Shown in pieces: positions 12,561-12,937 of a stretch of DNA of 12,937 bases. Made by a program: the position numbers and the translations under genes. The notes under the pieces are model-generated. The model worked only from the letters and a program-made list of their open reading frames with translations. It had not been told where the DNA came from and did not search any database. The stretch is from CAYNYI01 sp964401455. Lineage in GTDB: Bacteria; Fibrobacterota; OXYB2-FULL-49-7; CAYNYI01. Positions within the stretch are counted from its first letter, which is position 1, and each line of letters starts with the position of its first letter. The stretch spans positions 1 through 12,937 of the forward strand of contig CAYNYI010000084.1 in the NCBI GenBank assembly GCA_964401455.1, written 5' to 3'.

Positions 12561-12898
12561 CGACCCGAAACTGCTCCTTCGGCTTCCCGGTAACTGTCGA
12601 AAAAATTCACAAGACTGGTAATATCGGCAATCTCAAAAATCTGACGAAGAAATTTTTTCATCCTGATTATTGCAATAGAAGAACCGCGTTCATTTAATTT
12701 TTTATACAAATTTACGATAATTCCTATAAAAGCGCTGTTCACAATCTGAACCTGCTCAAAATCAAAAAGAAGCATTTCAGGAAAATCATCCTGTGCTTTA
12801 TCAAGACTCTCCAGTAAACCAGAAGCTAACTCCGGTGACGGCTCGGGCAGAAGAGTAATAAGCCATATTTTGCCTTCAGCCTTTTTTTCAATCTGCAT
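12557..12898 (-). CDS. STAS-domain protein (anti-sigma factor antagonist-like)
   Basis: A single STAS domain of 113 residues, similar in size and layout to SpoIIAA/RsbV, which release sigma factors by binding anti-sigma kinases. Seen: N-terminal beta strands (KIWLITLLPEP), MLLFDFEQVQIVNSAFIGIIVNLYKKL (41-67) and SSIAIIRMKKFLRQIFEIADI (73-93), in the usual STAS order. The phospho-acceptor loop, normally DS[ST]G, reads NSAF with Ser55 as the candidate acceptor. The neighbouring hydroxyl and Gly are lost, so regulation may be altered. Start choice: a GTG at 12910 is in frame, but GGAGG at 12908-12904 lies 5 nt before the ATG at 12898, so the ATG is preferred. The stop overlaps the next gene's ATG (ATGA). 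The upstream promoter region is cut off by the window edge. Confidence 0.85.
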   Translation of the reverse strand: MQIEKKAEGKIWLITLLPEPSPELASGLLESLDKAQDDFPEMLLFDFEQVQIVNSAFIGIIVNLYKKLNERGSSIAIIRMKKFLRQIFEIADITSLVNFFDSYREAEGAVSGR

Positions 12899-12903
12899 TA
12901 CTG

Positions 12904-12908
12904 CCTCC
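12904..12908 (-). promoter_or_regulatory. Ribosome binding site that fixes the STAS start
   Basis: GGAGG on the minus strand with a 5-nt spacer (CAGTA) to ATG 12898-12896. It overlaps codons that a GTG start at 12910 would require, which argues against the longer form. Confidence 0.7.
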
Positions 12909-12937
12909 ACTAAAAACTATCGCTTCAAAAATATAAA

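Noticed and set aside
12899..12910. GTG start of the STAS gene at 12910
   Set aside because: GGAGG sits 5 nt before the ATG at 12898 and would be inside the coding region of the longer form.
1..12937. CRISPR array, tRNA or rRNA genes
   Set aside because: No regularly spaced direct repeats, and no tRNA- or rRNA-like conserved sequence was seen on either strand.

Overview
The window reads as accessory chromosome from a diderm (Gram-negative-type) bacterium. It encodes a Wza-like polysaccharide exporter, a lipoprotein with a clean lipobox, an outer-membrane beta-barrel candidate and several exported proteins. The short-form ThiC suggests, but does not prove, an anaerobic lineage. Coding style is moderately AT-rich. 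Some genes have strong GGAGG ribosome binding sites and others have none visible. I cannot name the phylum from sequence alone; a deltaproteobacterial or FCB/Fibrobacterota-like lineage is only a weak impression.

Layout. Positions 1-3320 (minus strand) hold an exopolysaccharide export operon in the order wza-like outer-membrane exporter, MinD/FlhG-like ATPase, and Wzc-like chain-length/tyrosine-kinase protein cut by the left window edge. The last two genes overlap by 8 nt. Upstream, after a probable terminator, is a minus-strand exported TPR protein (3491-4840). It diverges from a plus-strand pair, ecfT-like plus truA (4927-6275), joined by an ATGA overlap. A 17-bp perfect palindrome lies in the divergent region. 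truA converges on, and overlaps by 31 bp, a minus-strand receiver + HATPase protein (6245-7162), which has its own near-consensus sigma-70 promoter just behind thiC (7238-8494, GTG start). thiC diverges from a plus-strand lipoprotein (8686-9756), with inverted-repeat operator candidates between them.

Positions 9757-10192 contain no intact gene. They hold a 19-bp perfect inverted repeat and a frameshifted, internally deleted IS3-type transposase remnant. Next is a minus-strand exported AMIN-like protein with a C-terminal membrane helix (10193-10840). The right end is a tight minus-strand operon: STAS anti-anti-sigma-like protein, beta-barrel candidate, and two-TM K+ channel with an RCK domain (12898 down to 10946).

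Biological reading. Two themes stand out. One is polysaccharide export with an extra MinD-like ATPase inserted between the pore and the co-polymerase/kinase. The other is partner-switching signalling: a response regulator whose output is an RsbW/SpoIIAB-like ATPase domain, and a STAS protein 5.4 kb away that could be its substrate. No PP2C phosphatase or sigma factor is present in the window. I found no CRISPR array, tRNA, rRNA or riboswitch.
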